47,180 bases of DNA, taken from positions 1-47,180 of the forward strand of contig JAGAJK010000078.1 of assembly GCA_017626145.1 (NCBI GenBank), in the 5' to 3' direction. Below, piece by piece: positions 6,219 to 13,417 of this stretch. The stretch's first letter is position 1. Every line of letters begins with the position of its first letter. A program made the position numbers and the translations under genes. The notes beneath the pieces are model-generated. The model ran no database searches. It saw only the letters and a program-made list of their open reading frames with translations, and was not told the origin of the DNA. This DNA comes from Clostridia bacterium. Lineage in GTDB: Bacteria; Bacillota; Clostridia; RGIG6154.

Positions 6219-7408
6219 GATTTTTCTATAATAACACCTAATGAAGCTATTTTTTCAAAAAAGTCAGGATAGCTTTTTGCCACCGCTTCCGCTCCTTCAA
6301 TTTTACCGCCGCACAGGGTAAATAAAAGTGCCATTGACATTACGATTCGGTGGTCGTTATGACCGTTTGCAACCTTATTTACAAGTGGTTTAAATGGGAA
6401 AACCTCTATGCTGTTTTCGAAAACATTTACCTTTCCGCCCACATTTTCCAATTCCTGCTTCATAACCTCGCCACGGTCACTTTCTTTAATTTTAAGACGT
6501 CTTGTTCCCACAAAGGTTGCACCCTTGTTCATTGCCGCAACCACCATTAAAACAGGTACTAAATCGGGACAATCCGAAACGTCAAAGGTTTCGTTTCTTT
6601 CTTTCATCACATCAATTATTTCTTTATACACTCTGTCACCCTGCAAAGTGTTTTCGTTTATCCCCTTAACCGTTACACTACCGCCTAATGCATTAAAGGC
6701 ATATAAAAATGCCGCATTTGACATATCGCCCTCAACTGCCTTTTTTATCGGCCTGTAGCTTTGATTTCCTTTAATATAGAAATTATTGCCCTCTTTTTTT
6801 ATGCTTATACCGCTGTCAAGAAGTGCCTGCAGGGTCAAATCAACATAAGATGCACTCTCAAACGGAGGTAAAATTTTAATTACACTGTCACCGTCACAAA
6901 GAGGAAGTGCAAATAAAAGTCCCGTTATAAACTGACTGCTTACATCTCCCTGCAGTACATATTCTCCCGCTTTTAATTTTCCTTTAACGGTAAGGTAATC
7001 CTCGCCTTTTTTAAATAAAAAGCCGTGCTTTTTGCATATTTCCTCGTAAATTCCCAAAGGTCTTTCAAAAAGGCGTTTTGCACCTCTGAAAGTAACTTTT
7101 TTATCAAGAAGCAAGGCAATGGGAACAAAAAATCTTAAGGTGCTTCCGCTTTCATTACAGAAAAGCTCATCACAAACATTTAACGTTCTGCCATTAACCT
7201 TTGCTGTATCTCCCAAAAGCTCCACCTCTCCGCCAAGAGCCTTAATGCAGTTAATCGTTGCCTTTATATCCTCAGAAAATGCCAGAGAAGATATTTGACT
7301 TTCTTCATTTGCAAGAAAAGCACAAATCAAATTTCTGTGTGCAATGCTTTTTGACGGCGGTGCAAAAATTTCGCCTTGTGCCGTGCTTTTCTTTACTGTA
7401 ATATCCAA
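6215..7408 (-). CDS. aroA: 3-phosphoshikimate 1-carboxyvinyltransferase (EPSP synthase)
   Basis: EPSP synthase joins shikimate-3-phosphate and phosphoenolpyruvate in the shikimate pathway. The 397-residue protein has the N-terminal PPSKSIAHR motif (17-25) and the substrate motif CNESGSTLRFF. It also has GDVSSQFITGLLFALP, the central IKESDRG motif and the C-terminal NDHRIVMSMAL motif, all in the normal order. Length is slightly below the 420-430 of many homologues. The sequence does not settle whether it is a class I or II (glyphosate-sensitive or tolerant) enzyme. It is the last gene of the pheA-aroB-aroC-aroA run, about 20 bases after aroC. Confidence 0.96.
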   Translation of the reverse strand: MDITVKKSTAQGEIFAPPSKSIAHRNLICAFLANEESQISSLAFSEDIKATINCIKALGGEVELLGDTAKVNGRTLNVCDELFCNESGSTLRFFVPIALLLDKKVTFRGAKRLFERPLGIYEEICKKHGFLFKKGEDYLTVKGKLKAGEYVLQGDVSSQFITGLLFALPLCDGDSVIKILPPFESASYVDLTLQALLDSGISIKKEGNNFYIKGNQSYRPIKKAVEGDMSNAAFLYAFNALGGSVTVKGINENTLQGDRVYKEIIDVMKERNETFDVSDCPDLVPVLMVVAAMNKGATFVGTRRLKIKESDRGEVMKQELENVGGKVNVFENSIEVFPFKPLVNKVANGHNDHRIVMSMALLFTLCGGKIEGAEAVAKSYPDFFEKIASLGVIIEKS

Positions 7409-7428
7409 GCTTTCGCCGCCTTTCTTAG

Positions 7429-8499
7429 TTAACGTTTATACAACATATCAGCAACCGCTAAAGCAGTAATGCTGTCAGCAACCACCCTTGCACGGTGAAT
7501 AATGGCAGGGTCGTGTCTGCCCTGAATCTGAAGCTTTGCATTTTCCATCTTTTCAAAATCTATGGTATCCTGTTCCTTATAAATGGAAGGAGTAGGCTTA
7601 ACGGCACAGTTAACTATAACCGGCATACCGTTACTGATACCGCCGTTTATACCGCCGTTATTGTTTGTAAGGGTTTTAACTTTGCCGTTTTCAACCGTAA
7701 ACGGGTCATTTGCAACAGACCCTTGCATATCCTTAAACTTAAAGCCTGCACCAAATTCTACGCCTTTAATACCCGGAATTGCAAAAAGACCTTTTGCAAG
7801 AACGCCCTCAAAGGTATCAAACCACGGGTCGCCAACACCTGCAGGAAGTCCGAAAATTGCAGTCTGCAAAACACCTCCTACGCTGTCACCAACGGCAGCA
7901 ACCTCTTCAATTCTTGCACGCATTTTTTCTTCAACACCTTCACCTAAAACAGCAAAGTCGGTGTCGGATAAAATTTTGTAATCTTCTTCCAGATTTAAAA
8001 ATTCTCTGTCACGTACTCCGCCACACTCTGAAATATGAGTACAGATATAAATACCCTCACTCATAAGATACTTCAGCAAAATCGCACCTGCGGCAACAAT
8101 CGGAGCTGTTATTCTGCCGGAAAAATGACCGCCTCCACGATAGTCGTTAAAACCGTCATATTTGACAAAGCCTGTATAATCTGCGTGAGAAGGACGAGCC
8201 AGGGACTTTGTTTTTGAATAGTCCTTTGACCTTGTATCTTCATTTTCTATTATTATCGTTATCGGCGTTCCCGTTGTTTTTCCTTCAAAAACTCCGCTTA
8301 CTATTTTAACCTTATCAGCTTCCTGACGTTTTGTTGAAATTTTTCCCTTTGCACGGCGTTTTTCCATCTGCAAAGCAATAAATTCCTCGTCAACCTCAAC
8401 GCCTGCCTTAAGTCCGTCTAAAACCGCACCTATTGCAACGCCATGGCTTTCTCCGAAAAGAGTTAAGCTTATTCTGTCACCATATGTATTAGAACTCAA
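7429..8499 (-). CDS. aroC: Chorismate synthase
   Basis: Chorismate synthase eliminates phosphate from EPSP using reduced FMN. The 356-residue protein carries the FGESHGVAIGAVLDG signature near the N-terminus, the block RPSHADYTGFVKY, GGGHFSGRITAPIVAAGA in the middle and GRHDPAIIHRARVVADS near the C-terminus. Translation probably begins at a TTG (8499) with AGGTGA six bases before it. This lies immediately after the aroB TGA, so the two genes are tightly coupled. It follows aroB and precedes aroA in one operon. Confidence 0.96.
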   Translation of the reverse strand: MSSNTYGDRISLTLFGESHGVAIGAVLDGLKAGVEVDEEFIALQMEKRRAKGKISTKRQEADKVKIVSGVFEGKTTGTPITIIIENEDTRSKDYSKTKSLARPSHADYTGFVKYDGFNDYRGGGHFSGRITAPIVAAGAILLKYLMSEGIYICTHISECGGVRDREFLNLEEDYKILSDTDFAVLGEGVEEKMRARIEEVAAVGDSVGGVLQTAIFGLPAGVGDPWFDTFEGVLAKGLFAIPGIKGVEFGAGFKFKDMQGSVANDPFTVENGKVKTLTNNNGGINGGISNGMPVIVNCAVKPTPSIYKEQDTIDFEKMENAKLQIQGRHDPAIIHRARVVADSITALAVADMLYKR

Positions 8500-8500
8500 A

Positions 8501-9499
8501 TCATTTCACCTTCTCGTTATATAACACTTCTTTTAATTCTTTCTCGCTTATTTTTCTTATTTCAAAGCTGCCGGGGTTTTCAACATAAATTATATCAACA
8601 CTTCCCGACGATGCTTTCTTATCGTGCATTGCCGCTTTTAAAATAAGGTCTTTTTCAACATCGCTTGTTATAGGAAGATTTACATTTTTTAAAGCAACAT
8701 CAAGCTTTTCTCTTACGCTGTCGGAGCACATATAACGCATACCGATACCTACACATTCACCGTGATAAAGTTCCCCGTCACAGTTTGCTTCAATTCCGTG
8801 ACCTAAAGTATGTCCGAAATTAAGAACCTTTCTTAAATTGCTTTCCTTTTCGTCCTGCTCCACAATTTTTCTTTTAACGTCAAGGCTTCTTGTTATCACT
8901 TCTATAATATCAATTTTATTTTCATAAAACATATTAAAAAGCTTTTCGTCGGAGGTAAGTCCCATTTTTATCGCTTCCGCATAGCCGTTTGACAGCTGTC
9001 TTTTATCAAGCGTTTCCAAGAGTGTGGGGTCAATTAAAACCTTTTTTGGCTGATAGAAAGAACCTACAATATTTTTAACCGTTCCTAAATTAACCGCCGT
9101 TTTACCGCCAACGGAAGAATCAATCTGAGATAAAAGTGTTGTAGGAATATTGTAAAAATCTATTCCTCTCATAAATACAGATGCCGCAAAGCCTGCTAAA
9201 TCTCCGCAAACTCCGCCGCCTACTGCCACAACACAATCCTTTCTGTGAAAACCTTTTTCCAGCATAACAGAGCAAAGCTTTTCAAGAAAGACAAAGCTTT
9301 TACTTTTTTCACCTTGCGGAACTGTTAGAATTGTTGCAAAATCGCATTTGTTTGCAAGAGCTTTGCTGTATTTCGAAGGAACACCCTCATCGGTTACAAT
9401 TAAAACCTTTCTTTTAAGGTTTAAAAGATTTTCCGCCTTTTCAAAGCAGCCTCTTTCAATTACCGCTTCGTAGCCATTTTCCTTTAAGTCAATATACAT
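8501..9499 (-). CDS. aroB: 3-dehydroquinate synthase
   Basis: AroB converts DAHP to 3-dehydroquinate with catalytic NAD+ and a divalent metal, usually zinc. The product of about 332 residues has the NAD-binding motif GGGVCGDLAGFAAS, then the IPTTLLSQIDSSVGGKTAVN block and the C-terminal metal-ligand motif NFGHTLGHGIE. A GTG at 9508 is in frame, but the ATG at 9499 lies six bases behind AGAGGTG and is preferred. It sits between pheA and aroC. DAHP synthase, dehydroquinase, shikimate dehydrogenase and shikimate kinase genes are not in the window. Confidence 0.95.
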   Translation of the reverse strand: MYIDLKENGYEAVIERGCFEKAENLLNLKRKVLIVTDEGVPSKYSKALANKCDFATILTVPQGEKSKSFVFLEKLCSVMLEKGFHRKDCVVAVGGGVCGDLAGFAASVFMRGIDFYNIPTTLLSQIDSSVGGKTAVNLGTVKNIVGSFYQPKKVLIDPTLLETLDKRQLSNGYAEAIKMGLTSDEKLFNMFYENKIDIIEVITRSLDVKRKIVEQDEKESNLRKVLNFGHTLGHGIEANCDGELYHGECVGIGMRYMCSDSVREKLDVALKNVNLPITSDVEKDLILKAAMHDKKASSGSVDIIYVENPGSFEIRKISEKELKEVLYNEKVK

Positions 9500-9510
9500 T
9501 AAAAGCACCT

Positions 9511-10605
9511 CTATACATTTAAGTTCTTAATTTTGGGATAAACGCCTGCAACCTTTAAACGATCGCAGAACTTTTCAAGTTGGGATAACATAATTTTGCC
9601 TTCCATACTGAAAATATCGCCTTCCGCTTCAATCTGAAAATAATACTGCCACGCAAGCTCCTTTAATGCTCTGCTGCGGAGCTTTGTCATATTAAATCCG
9701 TATCTTCCGATAATATCAATAGCCTTCGCTAAAGCGCCGGCTTCATGCTTAACAGTAAACATTATATCAAAATAATTTTCATCTCCCGCAGCCTTGTTTT
9801 CCGAAGGTGACAGCACTGCAAAACGTGTTGTATTGGTATTATCTTCATTAATTTTGTTTTCTATTATTTCAAGACCGTAAAGATTTGCAGTTTCCTTGCT
9901 TGCAACTGCCGCAATCGTAACATCGTTTAATTCCTTAACTTTTTTAGCGGCAAGAGCCGTATTTTCATACTCGGATGTTTTATAGCCTCTTTCTTTAAGA
10001 AAAGCTTCACACTGACTGAGTGCCTGAGGATGACTGATAACTTCCTTTATGCTGTCTTTAGTTGTGCCTTTTACACCAACTAAATTCTGCATAATTTCAA
10101 GATTATACATTGCATTTATGTTAAGTGAACCTGAAAAAACAAGGTCGCTTACCTGACCTACTTCGCCGGAATTACTGTTTTCCACCGGAAGAACGGCACA
10201 GTTGCACTCACCTTTTTCAACAGCCTTATACGCCGCCTTAAAATTGGGATATGAAACATATTCAGAATCGGGAAAAATATTTTTTGCCGCAATGTGAGCA
10301 AAAGCACCTTCAACACCACTGTACGCAATTCTCATTCCGCTTATTATAAGCTTCTGATAATCACGTGAAACTGCCATATTATTCTCTAAAAAGGTTCTGT
10401 AAAAGGGTACAAGCTCTTTATTTTCTATTTTTTCAGAGTTTCTCTTTATGACTTCTTCTTCTCTTTTTGCATCGAAGATAGGCTTGCCTTTTTCCATTTT
10501 ATATTCGGCAATCTTTTTAACCGTTTCCATTCTTAACGTAAACAGCTTAGCCATTTCCTCGTCAACTTCATTAATCGTTTGTCTGAGTTCATCAAGATTC
10601 TGCAT
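9511..10605 (-). CDS. pheA: Bifunctional chorismate mutase / prephenate dehydratase (P-protein)
   Basis: The 364-residue protein converts chorismate via prephenate to phenylpyruvate. Residues 1-85 form an AroQ-type chorismate mutase (LDELRQTINEVDEEMAKLF, then RMETVKKIAEYK). Prephenate dehydratase starts near 91 (MRIAYSGVEGAFAH), with PVENSNSGEVG and the active-site NTTRFAVL. A C-terminal ACT domain (about 280-335) follows. The usual Phe-binding ESRP motif reads RSRA here (KLRSRALKELAWQYYF), which may alter feedback inhibition. An upstream in-frame GTG exists at 10638; the ATG at 10605 with GGAG six bases before it is better. It is first in the aromatic operon, behind a structured leader. Confidence 0.95.
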   Translation of the reverse strand: MQNLDELRQTINEVDEEMAKLFTLRMETVKKIAEYKMEKGKPIFDAKREEEVIKRNSEKIENKELVPFYRTFLENNMAVSRDYQKLIISGMRIAYSGVEGAFAHIAAKNIFPDSEYVSYPNFKAAYKAVEKGECNCAVLPVENSNSGEVGQVSDLVFSGSLNINAMYNLEIMQNLVGVKGTTKDSIKEVISHPQALSQCEAFLKERGYKTSEYENTALAAKKVKELNDVTIAAVASKETANLYGLEIIENKINEDNTNTTRFAVLSPSENKAAGDENYFDIMFTVKHEAGALAKAIDIIGRYGFNMTKLRSRALKELAWQYYFQIEAEGDIFSMEGKIMLSQLEKFCDRLKVAGVYPKIKNLNV

Positions 10606-10809
10606 AAAAATCTCCATTCCACCGCCATACGTCGGCACAAATAGTAATTAAATTTCTCTTATCCGCAAGCAAAGAATGATAAGAGTTTTTTTGCCCATGT
10701 GCGTTTCTGAACGAATGTGAAGAAATTTTCGCACGGGCTGTTTAAATCCGCCGGAGGCATAACGGGAAATGAAATTTCACGTTATGCGCCCCTGCATAAA
10801 AATTAATCA
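10606..10809 (-). other. Structured, mostly non-coding leader of the pheA operon
   Basis: About 200 transcribed bases precede pheA. On the minus strand there are three hairpins: GCATAACG/CGTTATGC (10757-10787), GCCCGTGCG/CGCACATGGGC (10693-10738) and CTCTTATC/GATAAGAG (10656-10685). On the plus strand the last hairpin is followed by seven T and would be a terminator for plus-strand transcription. No T-box sequence is present. A 12-codon GTG frame starting MKFHFPLC lies within the first hairpin. Whether this is regulatory or an inserted repeat cannot be decided from one copy. Confidence 0.5.
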
Positions 10810-10815
10810 TTATAA

Positions 10816-10844
10816 ATTTTATCACAACAAATAATTGGTGTCAA
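10816..10844 (-). promoter_or_regulatory. Sigma-A promoter for the pheA-aroBCA operon
   Basis: Minus strand: TTGACA (10844-10839), a 17-base spacer, TAAAAT (10821-10816). It diverges from the RNase M5 promoter located just to the right. Confidence 0.78.
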
Positions 10845-10853
10845 TAATTGAGA

Positions 10854-10882
10854 TTGCAAATTTATGCATTTTATGATACAAT
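10854..10882 (+). promoter_or_regulatory. Promoter giving an apparently leaderless RNase M5 mRNA
   Basis: TTGCAA (10854-10859), a 17-base spacer and TACAAT (10877-10882). The start codon at 10889 is where transcription is expected to begin, and no Shine-Dalgarno sequence is visible. Confidence 0.65.
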
Positions 10883-10888
10883 CAATGT

Positions 10889-11470
10889 ATGAAAATAAAA
10901 GAAGTTATAATTGTTGAAGGAAAATATGATAAAATACGAGTTGATTCTGCTGTCGATGCTGTAGTTCTGGAAACCAACGGCTTCGGCATATTTCGTGACG
11001 CCCAGATGCGAAAGCTCATAAAAAGATACGCCGAAACAAAGGGTATAATCGTTTTGACCGATTCCGACTCGGCAGGCTTTGTTATACGCAATCACATAAA
11101 AAACATTGCCTCATCCGGAACTGTTAAAATGGCTTATGTTCCCGAAATTAAAGGTAAGGAAAAAAGAAAAGCACAGGGCGGAAAGGAAGGTCTTTTAGGT
11201 GTCGAGGGAATCGATAACCGGATAATTATTGACGCACTTATCCGTGCCGGCTGCAACGAAGAGGAACAGACACCAAAAATTACAAATATCGACCTTTTCA
11301 ATCTCGGTTATTCCGGGAAAGCGGACAGTAAAGAAAAAAGAACAAGGCTTTTAAAGGAACTTAATTTGCCCGTAAAACTCAGTAACAATGCACTTTTAGA
11401 TGCTCTTAACGCTTTCTGTGATTTGGAAAAATTAAAAAAATTGACGAAAATCCTTGACAAAGAAAAATAA
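10889..11470 (+). CDS. rnmV: Ribonuclease M5
   Basis: RNase M5 performs the final maturation of 5S rRNA in low-G+C Gram-positive bacteria. The 193-residue protein has an N-terminal Toprim domain with the EVIIVEGKYDK motif (catalytic Glu) and the VLTDSDSAGF motif (metal-binding Asp pair). A C-terminal DUF4093-type region ends in LDALNAFCDLEKLKKL. Length and order are normal. The ATG has no ribosome binding site and lies seven bases after the -10 box, so translation is probably leaderless. The 3' end of the gene contains the -35 box of the T-box promoter. Confidence 0.93.
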   Translation: MKIKEVIIVEGKYDKIRVDSAVDAVVLETNGFGIFRDAQMRKLIKRYAETKGIIVLTDSDSAGFVIRNHIKNIASSGTVKMAYVPEIKGKEKRKAQGGKEGLLGVEGIDNRIIIDALIRAGCNEEEQTPKITNIDLFNLGYSGKADSKEKRTRLLKELNLPVKLSNNALLDALNAFCDLEKLKKLTKILDKEK

Positions 11471-11482
11471 AAGTGCTACAAT
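11454..11482 (+). promoter_or_regulatory. Sigma-A promoter for the T-box RNA
   Basis: TTGACA (11454-11459), a 17-base spacer and TACAAT (11477-11482). The -35 box lies within the last codons of rnmV. Confidence 0.85.
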
Positions 11483-11488
11483 GAATTA

Positions 11489-11787
11489 ACAGTTTAATAA
11501 ACAACAAATGCGTTGACCGGAAACAAGTAGTTTCGGTAATCTGTTTTAAGAGAGCTGTCGGATGGTGCAAGACAGAAACAGACCCAAAATGAATACATTC
11601 CGAGAGCAGTGTACCGAAAGGAAACAAGTAGGCTACAACGGGTGTGCCCGTTACAGCACTAAGGTAGTACCCATTTATGGAATACCTGAAGCGGTCAGGC
11701 TTGTAAAAGTCTGGCAATAGAGGTGGTACCGCGGGATATATTCTCGTCCTCTTGTAAAAAAATTTTTACATGAGGACGGGTTTTTTT
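11489..11787 (+). ncRNA. T-box riboswitch, probable tyrosine specifier (UAC)
   Basis: This is a tRNA-sensing leader of about 300 bases. Stem I carries AAGTAG (11525-11530), AGAGAGCTGTCGGATGGTGC and the CTGTC/GACAG distal stem. On its 3' side GAATACA precedes the TTCCG that pairs with CGGAA at the base, giving specifier UAC (11594-11596) for tRNA-Tyr. The T-box AGGTGGTACCGCGG is at 11721-11734. Its UGGU bulge would pair with an A discriminator base, as in bacterial tRNA-Tyr. A terminator hairpin with seven T lies at 11745-11787. Uncharged tRNA should stabilise antitermination and raise expression of the downstream symporter. Confidence 0.93.
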
Positions 11788-11790
11788 ATA

Positions 11791-11807
11791 CCTTTCCTCA
11801 GGAAAGG
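11791..11807 (+). promoter_or_regulatory. Hairpin covering the symporter ribosome binding site
   Basis: CCTTTCC TCA GGAAAGG forms a 7-bp stem with a 3-base loop. It lies four bases after the T-box terminator's T run and contains the AGGAAAGG Shine-Dalgarno sequence of the gene starting at 11818. Confidence 0.6.
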
Positions 11808-11817
11808 ACTTGGTAAA

Positions 11818-13356
11818 ATGTTTATTAAATTCTCAATGTTAGTAGTTTTCTTCGCTGTTATGATTGCCGTAGGCATTTATTGCAGAAAGAACGCAACAGA
11901 CGTTAACGGCTTCGTGCTCGGCGGAAGAAGTGTAGGTCCGTGGCTTACCGCTTTCGCATACGGCACAAGCTACTTTTCAGCAGTTATCTTCGTAGGTTAT
12001 GCAGGTCAGTTCGGCTGGAAGTTCGGTATCGCATCAACGTGGATTGGTATCGGAAACGCAATTATCGGCTCACTTCTTGCCTGGGTTATTTTAGGAAGAA
12101 GAACAAGACTTATGAGTCAGCACCTTAATTCGGCAACAATGCCTGAATTTTTCGGCAAAAGATTTAACAGCTCATCACTTAAAATCTTTGCATCACTTTT
12201 GGTGTTTGTATTCCTTATTCCTTATACAGCATCACTCTACAACGGTTTATCCCGTCTGTTTGAAATGGCTTTCCCAATGGTAAGCTACGATACATGTGTT
12301 ATAGTAATGGCAATTCTTACAGGTATTTATGTTATTGCCGGTGGATATATGGCAACTGCTATAAATGACTTTATTCAGGGCATTATAATGCTTATTGGTA
12401 TTGTTGCTGTTATTGCTTCTGTTTTAAACGGTCAGGGCGGTTTTATGGGAGCGTTAAAAGGTCTTAACGAGATTCCTTGTGAAGCAATGAACGGCGGTTT
12501 CGGCTCATTCTTCGGTCCCGACCCATTTAATCTTCTTTGCGTAGTTATTCTTACATCACTTGGTACCTGGGGTCTTCCTCAGATGGTACAGAAGTTCTAT
12601 GCTATCAAGAGTGAAAGTAACATCGCAAAAGGTACAATCATTTCAACATTCTTTGCTTTAATCGTTGCAGGCGGTTGCTACTTCCTCGGCGGCTTCGGCA
12701 GACTTTTCTCAGACAAGTTTACTCTTGTTAACGGTGTTCCTGACGGAAGCTATGATGCAATTATTCCAAAAATGCTTGAAAATCTTCCCGTTGTACTTAT
12801 CGGCATTGTAATCGTTCTTGTTTTATCAGCTTCAATGTCAACACTTTCATCACTTGTTTTAACATCAAGCTCAACACTTACTCTTGATATGATTAAAGGC
12901 CATATAATTAAAAATATGAGTGAAAAGAAACAGGTTCTTGTTATGAGAATATTAATAGTATTCTTCATTGTAATTTCAGCAATTATTGCAATTAACAAGG
13001 ATAAGCTCGGTTATATTGCAGATATGATGGGTATTTCCTGGGGTGCGTTGGCAGGTGCATTTTTAGCTCCGTTCCTCCTTGGACTTTACTGGAAAAAGGT
13101 TACAAAATCAGCTGTATGGGTTAACTTCATTTTCAGCTCGGTACTTATGATTGCAAATATGCTTGTAAGAGGTTCATTCCCACAAGTGTTACAGTCACCA
13201 ATTAACTGCGGTGCAATGGCGATGCTTGCAGGATTTATAATTGTTCCTGTCGTAAGCTTAATTACAAAGAAGCCTGACGATAAAAAGGTTGAAGAAATGT
13301 TCAGCTGTTACAATGCTGACATAACAGTTAAAGCTAAAAAATCATTAGGTGAATAA
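11818..13356 (+). CDS. Sodium:solute symporter (SSS family), probable aromatic amino acid uptake
   Basis: The 512-residue membrane protein has about 13 hydrophobic helices. Family features include GGRSVGPWLTAFAYGTSYFSAV after helix 1, GIYVIAGGYMATAINDFIQG in the middle and a later LSASMSTLSSLVLTSSSTLT sodium-site helix. Family members couple Na+ influx to uptake of amino acids, sugars or carboxylates. The upstream T-box with an apparent Tyr specifier and the downstream aryl-acid genes suggest tyrosine or another aromatic substrate, which is inference. The start at 11818 is chosen because the in-frame ATG at 11770 lies inside the terminator hairpin, and AGGAAAGG precedes 11818. Confidence 0.85.
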   Translation: MFIKFSMLVVFFAVMIAVGIYCRKNATDVNGFVLGGRSVGPWLTAFAYGTSYFSAVIFVGYAGQFGWKFGIASTWIGIGNAIIGSLLAWVILGRRTRLMSQHLNSATMPEFFGKRFNSSSLKIFASLLVFVFLIPYTASLYNGLSRLFEMAFPMVSYDTCVIVMAILTGIYVIAGGYMATAINDFIQGIIMLIGIVAVIASVLNGQGGFMGALKGLNEIPCEAMNGGFGSFFGPDPFNLLCVVILTSLGTWGLPQMVQKFYAIKSESNIAKGTIISTFFALIVAGGCYFLGGFGRLFSDKFTLVNGVPDGSYDAIIPKMLENLPVVLIGIVIVLVLSASMSTLSSLVLTSSSTLTLDMIKGHIIKNMSEKKQVLVMRILIVFFIVISAIIAINKDKLGYIADMMGISWGALAGAFLAPFLLGLYWKKVTKSAVWVNFIFSSVLMIANMLVRGSFPQVLQSPINCGAMAMLAGFIIVPVVSLITKKPDDKKVEEMFSCYNADITVKAKKSLGE

Positions 13357-13357
13357 A

Positions 13358-13385
13358 TTAAAAGGGGTGACATCACCCCTTTTAA
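13358..13385 (+). terminator. Hairpin after the symporter gene (partial terminator)
   Basis: A 13-bp inverted repeat (TTAAAAGGGGTGA / TCACCCCTTTTAA) follows the stop directly. It has only the T residues of the stem itself, so read-through into the ligase gene is likely. The gap holds no other promoter I can recognise. Confidence 0.6.
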
Positions 13386-13417
13386 AAGCTATATAGATAA
13401 AGAAAGGGTTTATAATT

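Noticed and set aside
7495-8217. Several plus-strand reading frames opposite aroC
   Set aside because: They lie wholly antisense to a well-conserved gene, have no ribosome binding sites and show composition expected of complementary coding DNA.
10606-10810. A Phe/Tyr-rich leader peptide starting at the ATG at 10810 (MINFYAGAHN...)
   Set aside because: That ATG lies right at the expected transcription start without a ribosome binding site, and only three Phe and one Tyr occur in 22 codons. The shorter GTG frame is mentioned as a weak possibility only.
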